Part shown: positions 46,334 through 56,327 of the stretch, one piece after another | Layout of the letters: each line of letters opens with the position of its first letter | Position numbering within the stretch: the first letter of the stretch is position 1 | DNA from: Cellulophaga baltica | Lineage (GTDB): Bacteria > Bacteroidota > Bacteroidia > Flavobacteriales > Flavobacteriaceae | DNA: 64,000 nt | Assembly: GCF_018861125.1 (NCBI RefSeq) | Contig: NZ_JAHKQN010000018.1 | Coordinates: 1 to 64,000, forward strand | Direction of reading: 5' to 3' | Notes under the pieces: model-generated | Database searches by the model: none | What the model was told of the DNA's origin: nothing | The model's input: the letters and a program-made list of their open reading frames with translations, nothing else | Translations under genes and position numbers: made by a program

Positions 46334-47308
46334 ATGATAAAAAAAAGACGCGAAATTAAAGTTGCTGCAAAAAAAAATATTATTTCACTTAATGATGAAT
46401 TGGCTGAATTAAAAAATAAGTCAACAAAAGACAATGTAACCGCTTGTAATTATGAAATAAAGCCAGAATATGGCATTGGAAATATTCACCACTTTACAAC
46501 TGATAATGTGAGCATAAGCATTAGCCGTTTTTTCTTGAAAAAAGATTTTTTATACGCCTTACCAATTCAAAATAAATTAATGCAAATCAACTTCTTACTT
46601 ACAGGGGAAAAAATCATTTATTTTACTGATAGAAAAGAAATATTTTATGAAAGCAAAGAGTCTTATTTAGTAAATATTAATGGATTTAATGGGTCGAATA
46701 GAATACTTGGAAAAAAACTTTTTAAAGAGATTAAAATAAATATTCCATTAAATTTTTTAAAACTACATGGCTTAATGACCAATTCTGAAATAAAAACTAT
46801 TAATGATTCTAATTTAATACTTCCTATTACTGATGAATTATACGGTATACTTGAAAATTTTGAACGCAAACATATCTCTGACATAACTAACAACCTGTAC
46901 TTAAAAGCTAAAATATTTGAATTAATAGCTATTCAACTTAAGAATTACAGAGACAGAAACAATGGTAATTTGATTATTGGAAATGACAAGACTTTAAAGA
47001 GACTTTATAGTATTAAACAAACTATAAATAATAATATTCATAAAAACTATACAATTCAAGAAATCGGTGAAGATTTTGGGGTAACAGGTAACACCCTAAA
47101 TAAAGACTTTACACGAATTTTTGGTTGTTCAATAAATGAATATAGTAAGCAAGAAAAAATGCTTTTTGCTAAAAATTTATTAGAGAATTCAGAAAAATTA
47201 ATTTATCAAATTGCAGAAGAAACTGGCTATAAAAATGCCACTCACTTTACTGCTGCCTTTAAAAGAATGTATGGAACTACACCTAAAGAATACCGTAATA
47301 AAATGTAA
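46334..47308 (+). CDS. AraC-family regulator of the siderophore receptor operon
   Basis: The 324-residue protein has an unconserved N-terminal sensor part (about 30-215) and a C-terminal double helix-turn-helix (about 225-322): YTIQEIGEDFGVTGNTLNKDFTRIFG, then IYQIAEETGYKNATHFTAAFKRMYGTTPKEYR. The layout is that of PchR-type regulators, which bind a ferric siderophore and switch on the receptor gene next to them. The divergent position agrees. Confidence 0.85.
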   Translation: MIKKRREIKVAAKKNIISLNDELAELKNKSTKDNVTACNYEIKPEYGIGNIHHFTTDNVSISISRFFLKKDFLYALPIQNKLMQINFLLTGEKIIYFTDRKEIFYESKESYLVNINGFNGSNRILGKKLFKEIKINIPLNFLKLHGLMTNSEIKTINDSNLILPITDELYGILENFERKHISDITNNLYLKAKIFELIAIQLKNYRDRNNGNLIIGNDKTLKRLYSIKQTINNNIHKNYTIQEIGEDFGVTGNTLNKDFTRIFGCSINEYSKQEKMLFAKNLLENSEKLIYQIAEETGYKNATHFTAAFKRMYGTTPKEYRNKM

Positions 47309-48190
47309 CTAGTGCTTTTTATTAAAAATCTTTTTGTAGACACTCATTATTAAAACTGCAATAGCACCAATTACTAAGCCTAATAAAAATTCTTTAAGCA
47401 TACTTGGCAAGTAAGGTATTTTCTCTAAAACATCATGAAAATAATGAATATTATGAGCAAACACTCCACCAGCAACTGAGAGTAATGCTAAGGTACCAAC
47501 AACAGCTAAAATTTTAATTACCCAAGGCAAAGCATTTACTAGTAACCTTCCCACTTTGTCAGAAAAACTATTTTCCGATTCGTTTAAATTAATAAGCTTA
47601 AGTCCAAACTCATCCATCCTAACAATTAAAGCAACAATACCATACACTCCAACAGTAGCTATAATTGCTATTATAGAAACTACTATAATTTGAGTAGAAA
47701 TTGGTTCACTAGTCACCGTTCCTAAAGCAATAATTACTATTTCAACAGATAAAATAAAATCGGTAACAATAGCCGCTTTTATTCGTTGTTTTTCTAATAT
47801 TTGAAGTTCTGCTAACGAAATATTCTCATCAAGTAAATCTTCACTTTTATACTCATGACCTGCTAAGTATTCATATATTTTTTCAGCACCTTCATAAGCT
47901 AAATACAAACCGCCTAAAACTAAAATTATAGTTACAGCAATTGGTAAAAAAGCACTTAACAAAAAGGCAAATGGTAGAATTATAAGTTTATTTATAAAAG
48001 AGCCTTTTGAAATAGCCCATAGCACAGGTAATTCTCTATCTGAAATAAAGCCAGATGCTTTTTCTGCATTAACCGCTAAATCATCACCTAAAATACCCGC
48101 AGTCTTTTTAGCAGCAACTTTACTCATTACAGCTACATCATCCATAAGTGCAGCAATATCATCTAACAATGCAAAAAAACCTGATGCCAT
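47309..48190 (-). CDS. DUF808-family inner-membrane protein (YedI-like)
   Basis: The 293-residue protein starts MASGFFALLDDIAALMDDVAVMSKVAAKKTAGILGDDLAVNA, the signature of DUF808. Six to seven membrane segments follow (first at about 72-115, last at about 262-285). It is widespread and of unknown function. The stop is directly adjacent to the end of the AraC gene, which it converges with. Confidence 0.9.
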   Translation of the reverse strand: MASGFFALLDDIAALMDDVAVMSKVAAKKTAGILGDDLAVNAEKASGFISDRELPVLWAISKGSFINKLIILPFAFLLSAFLPIAVTIILVLGGLYLAYEGAEKIYEYLAGHEYKSEDLLDENISLAELQILEKQRIKAAIVTDFILSVEIVIIALGTVTSEPISTQIIVVSIIAIIATVGVYGIVALIVRMDEFGLKLINLNESENSFSDKVGRLLVNALPWVIKILAVVGTLALLSVAGGVFAHNIHYFHDVLEKIPYLPSMLKEFLLGLVIGAIAVLIMSVYKKIFNKKH

Positions 48191-48280
48191 ATTTTTAATT
48201 CTTTTTTATTTAAAACGCTAAATTTAAGGTTTTTCTTTTAGTTAAATTAAACTATCTTCTATTTCAAAAATAAACTCATT

Positions 48281-48616
48281 ATGAACTATAACCATAAAAC
48301 ATTTAAGCCCATACAAAATTCAGAAAATGGAGAAACTTCCAGTGAAACAATTTTTAAATACCAACAAAGCGGAAATATTTTAACTTCTGAATACAGTGGC
48401 GGACAAATTATTAGTGGTCATTTAATTGGCTTAGTAGATAATAAAGGAATTATTGAAATGAGGTATCATCAAGTAAATAAAAAAAGGGAATTAATGACTG
48501 GAGAATGCATCTCTACTCCTGAAATATTACCAAATGGCAAAATAAGACTTTATGAAAGTTGGAAATGGACGTCAGGTAATCAATCAAAGGGAAAATCTAT
48601 TCTTGAAGAAGTTTAA
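48281..48616 (+). CDS. Small conserved hypothetical protein
   Basis: The 111-residue soluble beta-rich protein contains YNHKTFKPIQNSENGETSSETIFKYQQ and HLIGLVDNKGIIEMRYHQVN. This short family is common in Bacteroidota and often carries the unreliable label n-acetylglutamate synthase in databases; no GNAT fold or acetyl-CoA motif is visible, so I do not adopt that name. Confidence 0.65.
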   Translation: MNYNHKTFKPIQNSENGETSSETIFKYQQSGNILTSEYSGGQIISGHLIGLVDNKGIIEMRYHQVNKKRELMTGECISTPEILPNGKIRLYESWKWTSGNQSKGKSILEEV

Positions 48617-48675
48617 TTAAATATGTATTTGAGTAATTATCATATTAACTATAATTTTAGTAAATTTCTGGTATA

Positions 48676-49437
48676 ATGAAACTTACTAAAAAAAACACCA
48701 ACGAGTATTATATAAATAATAAAAAAAGTTTCTGTGGTGTTCCTATTTCTAGAGAAATAATAAATAAGAGTTTTGAGTTTGCTTTTCAAATGGTATTTGA
48801 AGATGGTCATCATAGAGCTCACCGTTCTGGCGGAGTTAATAAAAGGTGTAGACGTGAGTTATTTGCAAACACTTTTCAAGGTAAAATTGCTGAATTTATT
48901 CTTTACCAAAAGTTGATAAGTTCTGGTTTAAAAGATATAGAATCTCCTGATACTACCATTCACGGAAAAGGTATTTGGGATGATGTAGATTTGGTGTGTA
49001 ACCAAAAAAAAATAAACATAAAATCTACAGTATTTTTTGCAAACCTTTTACTTTTAGAAAAAAAAGACTGGAATACAAAAGGTGAATACACTCCAAACCT
49101 TAATGTTGATGCTACAAAAAATTATGATTATTTTGTTTTAATTCGACTAAAACCTGATTTGAAAAATATACTAAAAAAACAAGATATATTTGATTCCGTT
49201 GCTATTGATAAAATTGAGCTAAAGGGCACAATTGATAATGAAAATTGGGAGTTTGATTTTGCTGGTGTTTGTACTTTAAAAACTATTAAACACATTATTA
49301 AAGAAGCGTATTGCATGCCACAAAACTCATTGTTAAACGGAACTTTAAAAATGGATGCATCAAACTACTATATTCAATGTGGAAACCTAAAAGACTACAG
49401 CTATTTAATTGAAGAATTAAATAAACAAAAGACCTAA
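48676..49437 (+). CDS. Hypothetical protein with a possible PD-(D/E)XK nuclease core
   Basis: The 253-residue soluble protein has FQGKIAEFILYQKLI (Glu73 on a helix), then IWDDVDLVCNQKKINIKST (Asp103/Asp105 and Lys116). This is the order helix-Glu, strand-Asp, strand-xxK of restriction-like nucleases, with Asn in place of the usual acidic residue before Lys116. There is no partner methylase nearby, so it may be an orphan or solitary nuclease. An Arg/His-rich stretch precedes the core (DGHHRAHRSGGVNKRCRR) and could bind DNA. The call is tentative. Confidence 0.45.
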   Translation: MKLTKKNTNEYYINNKKSFCGVPISREIINKSFEFAFQMVFEDGHHRAHRSGGVNKRCRRELFANTFQGKIAEFILYQKLISSGLKDIESPDTTIHGKGIWDDVDLVCNQKKINIKSTVFFANLLLLEKKDWNTKGEYTPNLNVDATKNYDYFVLIRLKPDLKNILKKQDIFDSVAIDKIELKGTIDNENWEFDFAGVCTLKTIKHIIKEAYCMPQNSLLNGTLKMDASNYYIQCGNLKDYSYLIEELNKQKT

Positions 49438-49438
49438 A

Positions 49439-49464
49439 AAAAGTCCAGCTTAAACTGGACTTTT
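49439..49464. terminator. Bidirectional terminator between nuclease-like gene and alginate locus
   Basis: AAAAGTCCAG (49439-49448), loop of six, CTGGACTTTT (49455-49464) is a perfect stem with A run on one side and T run on the other. It serves the convergent genes ending at 49437 and 49486. Confidence 0.85.
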
Positions 49465-49485
49465 AAAATTATATTTAATGGTTAA

Positions 49486-50238
49486 TTAACTAAAAGCTAA
49501 TCCACCATTTATATCAACATTATTTCCTGTTAAGAAAGAAGATTCATCACTAGCTAAATAAGCAACTAAATCTGCCACCTCATCAGGGCTACCTTCTCTT
49601 TTTAATGGCGTAGAGCCTGCAACTCTTTCTCTTACCTCATCTTTAGTAAAATCATCATGAAATTTTGTTCCAATTAATCCTGGACAAACTGCATTAATTC
49701 TAATTCCCTGAGGTCCAAATTCTTTAGCCCAGTTTCTAGTTAATGTCATAACAGCACCTTTTGACGCAGCATAAAGTACTGATCCGCCACCGCCACCATC
49801 ACGACCAGCTTGTGAAGCTAAATTTATTATTGAAGCTCCTTTACCCATTAGTGCTTTAAAAGCCTTGGTTACAAAAACTGTTCCTTTAAAATTTACTCCC
49901 ATAACTAAGTCATAGAAATCCTCATCTAATTCTTCTGCTGTTTTTCTACCAAATAAACCTCCTGCATTATTAACCAAAATATCAACTTTATCACCAAAAG
50001 CTTCTTTAGTTTTAGCTACCATACTATCAATATCAGCTTGTTTAGTAACATCACCATAAACAGCAATTGCCTCACCGCCTACAGCTTTTATAGCTTCCAT
50101 TGTAGCATCTTTATCAGCTTCACTATTCAAATAGTTTACTACAACCTTAGCACCTTCTTTTGCTAATTTTACACATATTGAACGTCCTATATCACGACTA
50201 CCGCCAGTTACTACAGCTACTTTTCCTTTTAAACTCAT
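49486..50238 (-). CDS. SDR reductase, probable DEH reductase of alginate catabolism
   Basis: I set the start at 50238 (MSLKGKVAVVTGGSRDIG); the longer frame overlaps the GntR gene and is not needed. It has 250 residues with cofactor motif TGGSRDIG (Asp replaces the usual Gly of TGGSRGIG), NNAG, SQAGRDGGGGGSVLYAASK with catalytic Tyr and Lys, and CPGLIGTKFHDD. In flavobacterial alginate loci an SDR reduces 4-deoxy-L-erythro-5-hexoseulose uronate (DEH) to 2-keto-3-deoxygluconate; position inside this operon makes that the likely role. Later-step enzymes (kinase, aldolase) are not in the window. Confidence 0.75.
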   Translation of the reverse strand: MSLKGKVAVVTGGSRDIGRSICVKLAKEGAKVVVNYLNSEADKDATMEAIKAVGGEAIAVYGDVTKQADIDSMVAKTKEAFGDKVDILVNNAGGLFGRKTAEELDEDFYDLVMGVNFKGTVFVTKAFKALMGKGASIINLASQAGRDGGGGGSVLYAASKGAVMTLTRNWAKEFGPQGIRINAVCPGLIGTKFHDDFTKDEVRERVAGSTPLKREGSPDEVADLVAYLASDESSFLTGNNVDINGGLAFS

Positions 50239-50263
50239 TTTCTTTTTTTTATATTCAAAATAA

Positions 50264-50980
50264 CTATGCTCTAATATCTCCACAATACTCATAAAGTAAC
50301 TTAAAATGTTTTTTCATTTTACTTTTTGCTAATTGTGGCTTTTTTTGTTTAATTGCTTCATAAATTTCTAGATGTTCATTTATTCTTAAAGCATCAAATT
50401 CATCATAATTTGTATGATACTTTTTAAAATCTACTAGTATTTGAGGGGTAATACCTATCATAATTTGATTCATGGTCACATTACCACTTGCTTTTGCAAT
50501 GGCTAAGTGAAATAATAAATCTTCTTGAACTGCATCTTCACCAGATAATAATTTAGCTTCATGCGCATCCATAGCTGCTTTTATTCTTAATAAATCATTC
50601 TCTGTTCGCCTTAAAGCTGCTAACCTTACTGCTTTTAACTCTAACATTATTCTGGTTTCTACTAACGATCTGAAGTTTGGTAAGTCCATTGACAGGATAT
50701 CTTCAATCATACCATTCATGGCAATAGCTCCAATGTTAGCTACAAATGTTCCGCTTTGTGGCATTGAAATTAGAATACCGTATGATTCTAATTTTAGAAT
50801 TGCCACTCTAACACTTCTTCTACTTACTTCAAATTTTTCTGCTAGTACTCTTTCTGCCGGCAACTTATCACCGGGTTCTAAATGTTTATTAGTAATTAGC
50901 TCACTTATTTGAGACATCAGTTTTTTTACTCTACTAGTAATTTCTTGATTCTCATTTTTTGAAAGGGCGTCTAAATTCAT
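50264..50980 (-). CDS. GntR-family (FadR subgroup) repressor of the alginate operons
   Basis: The start at 50980 (MNLDALSKNENQEITSRV) is chosen over 51103 because the longer frame would run through the operator. It has 238 residues: winged helix about 15-85 (LEPGDKLPAERVLAEKFEVSRRSVRVAILKLESYGIL) and FCD ligand-binding domain about 95-230, with helical Asp/His residues (VQEDLLFHLAIAKASGN, INEHLEIYEAI) that usually hold a metal and sugar-acid ligand. It sits 25 bp before the SDR gene. The likely ligand is a keto-sugar acid such as KDG, by analogy. It probably binds the double sites at 51001, 55909 and 61172. Confidence 0.85.
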   Translation of the reverse strand: MNLDALSKNENQEITSRVKKLMSQISELITNKHLEPGDKLPAERVLAEKFEVSRRSVRVAILKLESYGILISMPQSGTFVANIGAIAMNGMIEDILSMDLPNFRSLVETRIMLELKAVRLAALRRTENDLLRIKAAMDAHEAKLLSGEDAVQEDLLFHLAIAKASGNVTMNQIMIGITPQILVDFKKYHTNYDEFDALRINEHLEIYEAIKQKKPQLAKSKMKKHFKLLYEYCGDIRA

Positions 50981-51000
50981 ATAAATTTTAAAATTAAAAA

Positions 51001-51025
51001 CTGGTACACCAGATTGGTTCGGTAA
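51001..51025 (-). promoter_or_regulatory. GntR double operator at the gntR-SDR operon
   Basis: CTGGTACACCAG (51001-51012), one base, TTGGTTCGGTAA (51014-51025) is a diverged form of the 12-1-12 site seen at 55909 and 61172. A -7-like TATGTTTA lies at 51030-51023 on the - strand, overlapping the site, consistent with autorepression. The rest of 51026-51334 contains a hairpin GGCTAACCGACC/GGTCGGCCAGCC (51089-51125), perhaps the end of the SusCD transcript, and nothing else I can assign. Confidence 0.7.
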
Positions 51026-51334
51026 ACATATTAAATTTATTTTATACTGAAAAATAACTAAGCCATTATAAATTTTATTAACATTAAAGGCTAACCGACC
51101 CAACTCTTACATAGGTCGGCCAGCCTATTTAAAAACAAACTCAACTTATTAATTGTTCACTTAAAAAAATATAATTTTAAACTTTATTATAAATCAATAG
51201 CTATACTACTAAAACCAAAATATTTAATTTCGCTATTTATAAAATACACATTATAATGCACCGATAAATTAAAACTTATAGATAACCTATTTTAGATTTA
51301 GCTCTTTAAAAAACGTATATCTAATTAATTATTA

Positions 51335-52672
51335 TTAATATCCTTCATTTTGTGTAATTACACCATCTGTAGCAAGAATTTCAGAAACTGGAATTGGAAA
51401 TAAATAATAATTAGCATTTACTGTTTCTCCCATTGCAACATCAACAGTACCTGTTCTAACTAAATCAAACCATCTTTGCCCTTCAAAAGCAAATTCAAGT
51501 CTTCTTTCATCATAAATAACTTGCCTAACATCTGCTTGAGAAGTTACTGTTCCTGTTAAACTATTTAAACCAGCTCTTGTTCTTATATCATCTAACAATG
51601 GTAAAACTGTAGTTGCTGCCGCACCATTTTCATTCAACGTTTCTGCATATAATAAAATAATATCAGCATATCTCAATTCAATCCAATCATGCTCAGCTCC
51701 TAAATCTCCTTCTTTAGGAAATTTTACTGCTGTTGTACCATCTGCACTAAGTGTTACAGCTCTTCTTAAATCTGTACCACCTCCGTTAGCATCACTCGTA
51801 TCAAAAGCTGCTACTAAATCTGGATCTACAGGAAAATCAGCTTTTGAATCATCACCAACAAACCAATTCCAAAAATCAGACCCAAAAGAATACTCGTCAG
51901 TAATTGAACTTGATACTTGTGTCGAGAATATTATTTCTGAATTTTCTACTTCATTTTGAGCTCCAAAAATCTCATCAAAATTATCTTTAAGACTAATACC
52001 TGCTGCATCTGCACCACTTACAACCGCTGCTAAATGAGCTTCTGCATTTGCAAAATCACCAAGGGTAACATAGACTTTGCCTAATAAACCTTGCGCTGCA
52101 TATTTAGAAGCTCTACCATTTTCAATTTCTGTATCTAATGCCGCGATTGCATCTTGTAAGTCTGGTATAATTACACTATTGTAAACATCATCTACTGATT
52201 GTCTAGCTAAAACCGAAGTTTCTGTTAAACTTGGATTGGCTACTAAATTTACAGTAACATCACCAAAAACTTGAGCTAATTTAAAATAAGATAATGCTCT
52301 TAAAAATTTTGCTTCTCCAACTTCTGTAGCATCTAAAGAGTTTTCAATAACATTATTAGTACTTAAAATTGATTTATACATTGCTGTATAAAAAGGACCA
52401 AAAAATTGGTCTTCCATGGCTGTTAATCCATTATCAAATTCATCAAACTCAGTATACGGTGCTTCGTCCATTACAGCATTATCTGCTCTAAATTCTCCCA
52501 TTATTGCTATTGGAGTAATTCCTCCTAATTGATAATAATAAGCTGCACTTAACACTCCATCAAACTCTGTTAAAGAATCTGAACTAGCTATATTTGGTGG
52601 AAATTGATCTAACTCACTATCACATGCTGTTATGGATAGTAATAACCCTAATAGTATATATATATTTTTCAT
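51335..52672 (-). CDS. SusD/RagB-family surface glycan-binding lipoprotein
   Basis: The 445-residue outer-membrane lipoprotein has signal MKNIYILLGLLLSITAC (Cys17). The helical TPR-like SusD fold includes KFLRALSYFKLAQVFGDVTVNL, GKVYVTLGDFANAEAHL and the conserved C-terminal RYADIILLYAETLNENG, then VIYDERRLEFAFEGQRWFDLVRTG. It caps the SusC transporter and captures oligosaccharide, here presumably alginate oligomers. It is 12 bp downstream of susC. Confidence 0.95.
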   Translation of the reverse strand: MKNIYILLGLLLSITACDSELDQFPPNIASSDSLTEFDGVLSAAYYYQLGGITPIAIMGEFRADNAVMDEAPYTEFDEFDNGLTAMEDQFFGPFYTAMYKSILSTNNVIENSLDATEVGEAKFLRALSYFKLAQVFGDVTVNLVANPSLTETSVLARQSVDDVYNSVIIPDLQDAIAALDTEIENGRASKYAAQGLLGKVYVTLGDFANAEAHLAAVVSGADAAGISLKDNFDEIFGAQNEVENSEIIFSTQVSSSITDEYSFGSDFWNWFVGDDSKADFPVDPDLVAAFDTSDANGGGTDLRRAVTLSADGTTAVKFPKEGDLGAEHDWIELRYADIILLYAETLNENGAAATTVLPLLDDIRTRAGLNSLTGTVTSQADVRQVIYDERRLEFAFEGQRWFDLVRTGTVDVAMGETVNANYYLFPIPVSEILATDGVITQNEGY

Positions 52673-52684
52673 TATTATTATTTT

Positions 52685-55600
52685 TTAAAAGTTAACATTT
52701 AAGCCCAAAGTAAAACTTCTTACTACTGGTGCAGCACCTACCTGAGCACCGTATGTTGTTGGCCCTAAATAATCTCCACCTGATGTATAAACACCTTCTG
52801 GGTTATACGATGTATAATTATCAGCCCAGATATATAATAGATTAGTCCCTGCAGCATATAATCTTACTGAGTTTAAACCTAACTTATCAGTCAAATCTGA
52901 ATTAAATGTATATCCAATTGTTAAATTTCTTAAAGCTATATATGATGCATCTTGAATCATAGCATCAGTTTGATATCTGTTTCCTGTATAAAACTCTCCG
53001 TTATGATCAGCAATTCCGTCACCATCAGCATCAAAACTATCTACTAACCTTCCACTCCATTGAGATTCATAATACAATGGATCAATATTATAAACTTCTG
53101 CTCCATGTGAACCTTGAAATTGTAATGACATATCAACGTTTTTGTAGTTAAATGTGTGTGACATACCCCAGTAAAAATCTGGTGAATTTTGCCCTATTTT
53201 TACTAAATCACCACCATCTTCAACACTTCTTGTATTATCAATTACACCATCACCATTTTGATCAACAACATAAGATTCACCTGTTGCATTGTTTGGATGT
53301 CTAGTACCATCTTCTAAGTAAATCATTTCAACATCACCGATAGTTTCTAATCCCCACATTTCTCCAATTTCTCCACCTACATAGTTTCTAAACACTGGCC
53401 CTCTACCACTAACACCGTAAATTGCTTGTGGTAATTCTTCCAAACCTCCTAAATCTTTAATTTCTGTGTCTACTGTAGAAAGGTTAGCTCCAAAAGACCA
53501 CGAAAAATTGTCATTCTGTATAACTCTTGCATTTAATTCTAATTCAAGACCAGAACTTCTAACATCACCTGAATTAAGCACGATTGATGAAGTACCTAAC
53601 ACTTCTGAAACACTTTGGTTAATTAATATATCTTCAATATCAGACGTGTAATAATCTACACTAAACCTAATTCTATTTTTAAACAAGCCTAAATCAATAC
53701 CATAGTTTGTTTCTGTATTTGTTTGCCAAGTTAAATCTGGATTTGCAACATTATCAGGAATTAAAAAACCTGTACCATAAATAGTTGCTTGTGGCTCAAG
53801 AAGACTCAATGCATCATAAGAACCTAAGAAAGATGTTGTACCTAATGAACCTGTACTAAATCTTAATTTCAATTGACTTAAACCTTCACTTTCTTGTAAA
53901 AATGATTCGTTATGAACATTCCAACCTAAAGAAAGTGCTGGGAAAGTTTCAAATTTATTATTAGCTCCAAAACGAGAATCTCCATCTCTTCTTACAGATG
54001 CTGATATTAAAAAACGATCATCATATGCATAGTTTATTCTACCAAATACACTTTCTCTTACTCTAGTTTCATCTCTTTCCGTAACTGTAATATCAGAAGG
54101 GTCAAAAAGATTGTAATTTTGTATTTCTGTATCAGGAACATTTACACCATCTAAAGATGTGCCTCTTAATGTTGTCGTTTGAAATTCAACACCAGCTACG
54201 GCAGATATATCATGCTTACCAAATACCTTTGCATAATTTAAAGTTGTCTCACTTAAAACAGAAGATACTTTTAAATCTGTTTGATCCATATATGTTTGTG
54301 TAGTTCGAGCTCTAGAATCATAACCTAATAATCTATGTTCATAAAACTGAGTATCTTTAAGATCGCCTCCTAAAACAGTTTTTGCATTTAAACCATCTAA
54401 AATATTTAATTGAAGGTAAGAGCTTACGTTTCCAAAAAATGTTCTTTCCCAACGTTCAGTATTATCAAGTTTTGCTGCAGGTCCTGCGTCACCTGAACCA
54501 CCAATACCATTATTAGCTCTACCATAATGCCAATCTTGAGCAGCCATACCAGGCTCTAATTCGTAAATACTACTTGCTTCGTAAGTTGACCCTCTGTAAC
54601 CATCATCAAAAGCAGCAAGACCTAAAGACTGTGCTTGAGCATCTAATTGTTGTACAAAAGCAATAGATTCTTCGGTATGATATACTGGGTGTACTCCATA
54701 AGCTCTCAAAAGATCTCGCATATCGTGACCTAACATATCTCTATGTGAAGTAAAACCGTTAAAGCTAATTCCTGTTTTAAATTTGTCTCCTAACTTAGCA
54801 TCTACATTTAAACGTGCATTTAAACGTTCAAAACCTTCCGTAATTATTACACCTTCAGAATTTTGGTAACCAATTGAAGCAAAATAATTTACATCATCAG
54901 TACCACCACTCATACTAAAATCATGACTTACTGTACTTCCTCCTCTAAATAACCAATCTTCAGGGCTAATAGCACCAGGTGAATTTTCGTAAGCATTTAG
55001 TCTGTATTCTACAAAATCAGAATCAACTTGAGAAAGATCCCAGTTACCTGCAGCAATCTCTTGTCTTGAAAAAGCCGCCCATTCAGGTCCAGACATTAAA
55101 ATATTATCTCTGTATTTACTTGAGAAGCTAGTGTAAGCATTATAACTAAAAGTTGCTTTACCAGATTTTCCTTTTTTAGTTGTTACTAAAATAACACCGT
55201 TTGCACCTCTTGATCCGTAGATAGCGGCAGAAGCAGCATCTTTTAAAACCTCTAAGCTTTCAATATCATTAGGGTTTACTGTTGCTAAACTTCCTGAAAT
55301 AGGATAACCGTCAACAACAATTAAAGGACTTGAATCACCTGATATTGATGATGCTGCTCTAATTTGAATTTTTGGATCTGCACCAGGAGAACCATTTTGA
55401 TTCTGAATTAATACACCTGGTAATTTACCTGCTAAAGCATCATCAACACGAGTAGCTTGTATTGCAGCAACATCGTCACCTCCAACTTTAGCAACTGCAC
55501 CAGTTAAATGTGATTTTTTTCGTGTACCATACCCTACTACCACAACTTCTTCCAACAATGCTGCATCTTCAGCTAAAGTAATATTAAGAGTTTTCTGATT

Positions 55601-55858
55601 TGTTATTGTAATTGTTTGAGATACATACCCGATTGAAGATACTTTAAGTACATCGCCACTTTTTACATTAATTTGATAATTTCCATCAAAATCAGTTGCC
55701 GTTCCTTTTGAAGAATTGGCAATTACAACATTTACACCCGGAATTGGCACATTGGCCTCATCTGATACCGTACCGGATAATTGGTACCCGTCTTGTGCAA
55801 ATAATGATACATTAAATATCATCATCAACAACAAAGTAAGTTTAGTTTTTAAATTCAT
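52685..55858 (-). CDS. SusC/RagA-family TonB-dependent oligosaccharide transporter
   Basis: The 1057-residue outer-membrane protein has a signal peptide (1-21), a CarboxypepD regulatory-like domain (about 25-100, YQLSGTVSDEANVPIPGVNV), the SusC signature LEEVVVVGYGTRKKSHLTGAV, a plug domain (IRAASSISGDSSPLIVVDGYPI, LKDAASAAIYGSRGANGVIL) and a long barrel ending in VRSFTLGLNVNF. It imports oligosaccharides with SusD using TonB energy. Context makes alginate oligomers the probable cargo. A GntR-type operator lies 51 bp before its start. Confidence 0.95.
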   Translation of the reverse strand: MNLKTKLTLLLMMIFNVSLFAQDGYQLSGTVSDEANVPIPGVNVVIANSSKGTATDFDGNYQINVKSGDVLKVSSIGYVSQTITITNQKTLNITLAEDAALLEEVVVVGYGTRKKSHLTGAVAKVGGDDVAAIQATRVDDALAGKLPGVLIQNQNGSPGADPKIQIRAASSISGDSSPLIVVDGYPISGSLATVNPNDIESLEVLKDAASAAIYGSRGANGVILVTTKKGKSGKATFSYNAYTSFSSKYRDNILMSGPEWAAFSRQEIAAGNWDLSQVDSDFVEYRLNAYENSPGAISPEDWLFRGGSTVSHDFSMSGGTDDVNYFASIGYQNSEGVIITEGFERLNARLNVDAKLGDKFKTGISFNGFTSHRDMLGHDMRDLLRAYGVHPVYHTEESIAFVQQLDAQAQSLGLAAFDDGYRGSTYEASSIYELEPGMAAQDWHYGRANNGIGGSGDAGPAAKLDNTERWERTFFGNVSSYLQLNILDGLNAKTVLGGDLKDTQFYEHRLLGYDSRARTTQTYMDQTDLKVSSVLSETTLNYAKVFGKHDISAVAGVEFQTTTLRGTSLDGVNVPDTEIQNYNLFDPSDITVTERDETRVRESVFGRINYAYDDRFLISASVRRDGDSRFGANNKFETFPALSLGWNVHNESFLQESEGLSQLKLRFSTGSLGTTSFLGSYDALSLLEPQATIYGTGFLIPDNVANPDLTWQTNTETNYGIDLGLFKNRIRFSVDYYTSDIEDILINQSVSEVLGTSSIVLNSGDVRSSGLELELNARVIQNDNFSWSFGANLSTVDTEIKDLGGLEELPQAIYGVSGRGPVFRNYVGGEIGEMWGLETIGDVEMIYLEDGTRHPNNATGESYVVDQNGDGVIDNTRSVEDGGDLVKIGQNSPDFYWGMSHTFNYKNVDMSLQFQGSHGAEVYNIDPLYYESQWSGRLVDSFDADGDGIADHNGEFYTGNRYQTDAMIQDASYIALRNLTIGYTFNSDLTDKLGLNSVRLYAAGTNLLYIWADNYTSYNPEGVYTSGGDYLGPTTYGAQVGAAPVVRSFTLGLNVNF

Positions 55859-55908
55859 TTGACATTCACTTTAGTTATTAAATAATATGAGTTTTTTTGG
55901 TTGAAATT

Positions 55909-55951
55909 TTGGTGCTCCAATTTGGTGTACCAATTTAACATTTCAAATATA
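55909..55951 (-). promoter_or_regulatory. GntR double operator and -7 element upstream of susC
   Basis: TTGGTGCTCCAA (55909-55920), one base, TTGGTGTACCAA (55922-55933) has the same 12-1-12 geometry as the other two sites. The -7 element TATATTTG (55951-55944, - strand) lies 10 bp upstream, so the operator covers the probable transcription start: a repressor layout. No clear -33 TTG is seen. The rest of the gap to 56327 holds a terminator at 56266 and otherwise AT-rich DNA with no assignable feature. Confidence 0.75.
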
Positions 55952-56265
55952 TGTTATTTAATTGTTAAATAAAAAATTTATTTTAACTTTTATTGTGAAA
56001 TACATAAAATTTACAATGAAAATCAGCTAAATTGATTTTTTAAACCCCTTAAATCATGAAATGCATAAAATGATTTTAATGCAGACATGAGAATAATTAA
56101 TAAACAAAAGACACAATCGCCTCTTGTAAAATCATTTAGTTAATTGAGAACATCAACTATAAAATTTTAAAAATTTGCATTTTTATACAAAACGTGGAAA
56201 ATAACTTGTCTGAATAAGTATAGAAACGTAAGCTAATTCAACTAAATTCATTAGTTGATTAATAA

Positions 56266-56294
56266 AATGAGTGGTAAATTAAACGGCACTCATT
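56266..56294 (-). terminator. Probable terminator after the PL6 gene
   Basis: AATGAGTG (56266-56273) and CACTCATT (56287-56294) form a perfect 8-bp stem with a 13-base loop, followed on the - strand by TTATTAATC. It lies 34 bp past the PL6 stop and separates the lyase operon from susCD. Confidence 0.5.
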
Positions 56295-56327
56295 AACTTA
56301 TAATTAACAAACACCATTTTACCTATT

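Noticed and set aside
48281-48616. N-acetylglutamate synthase
   Set aside because: This is a database label often given to the family; no acetyltransferase motif or sufficient length is present.
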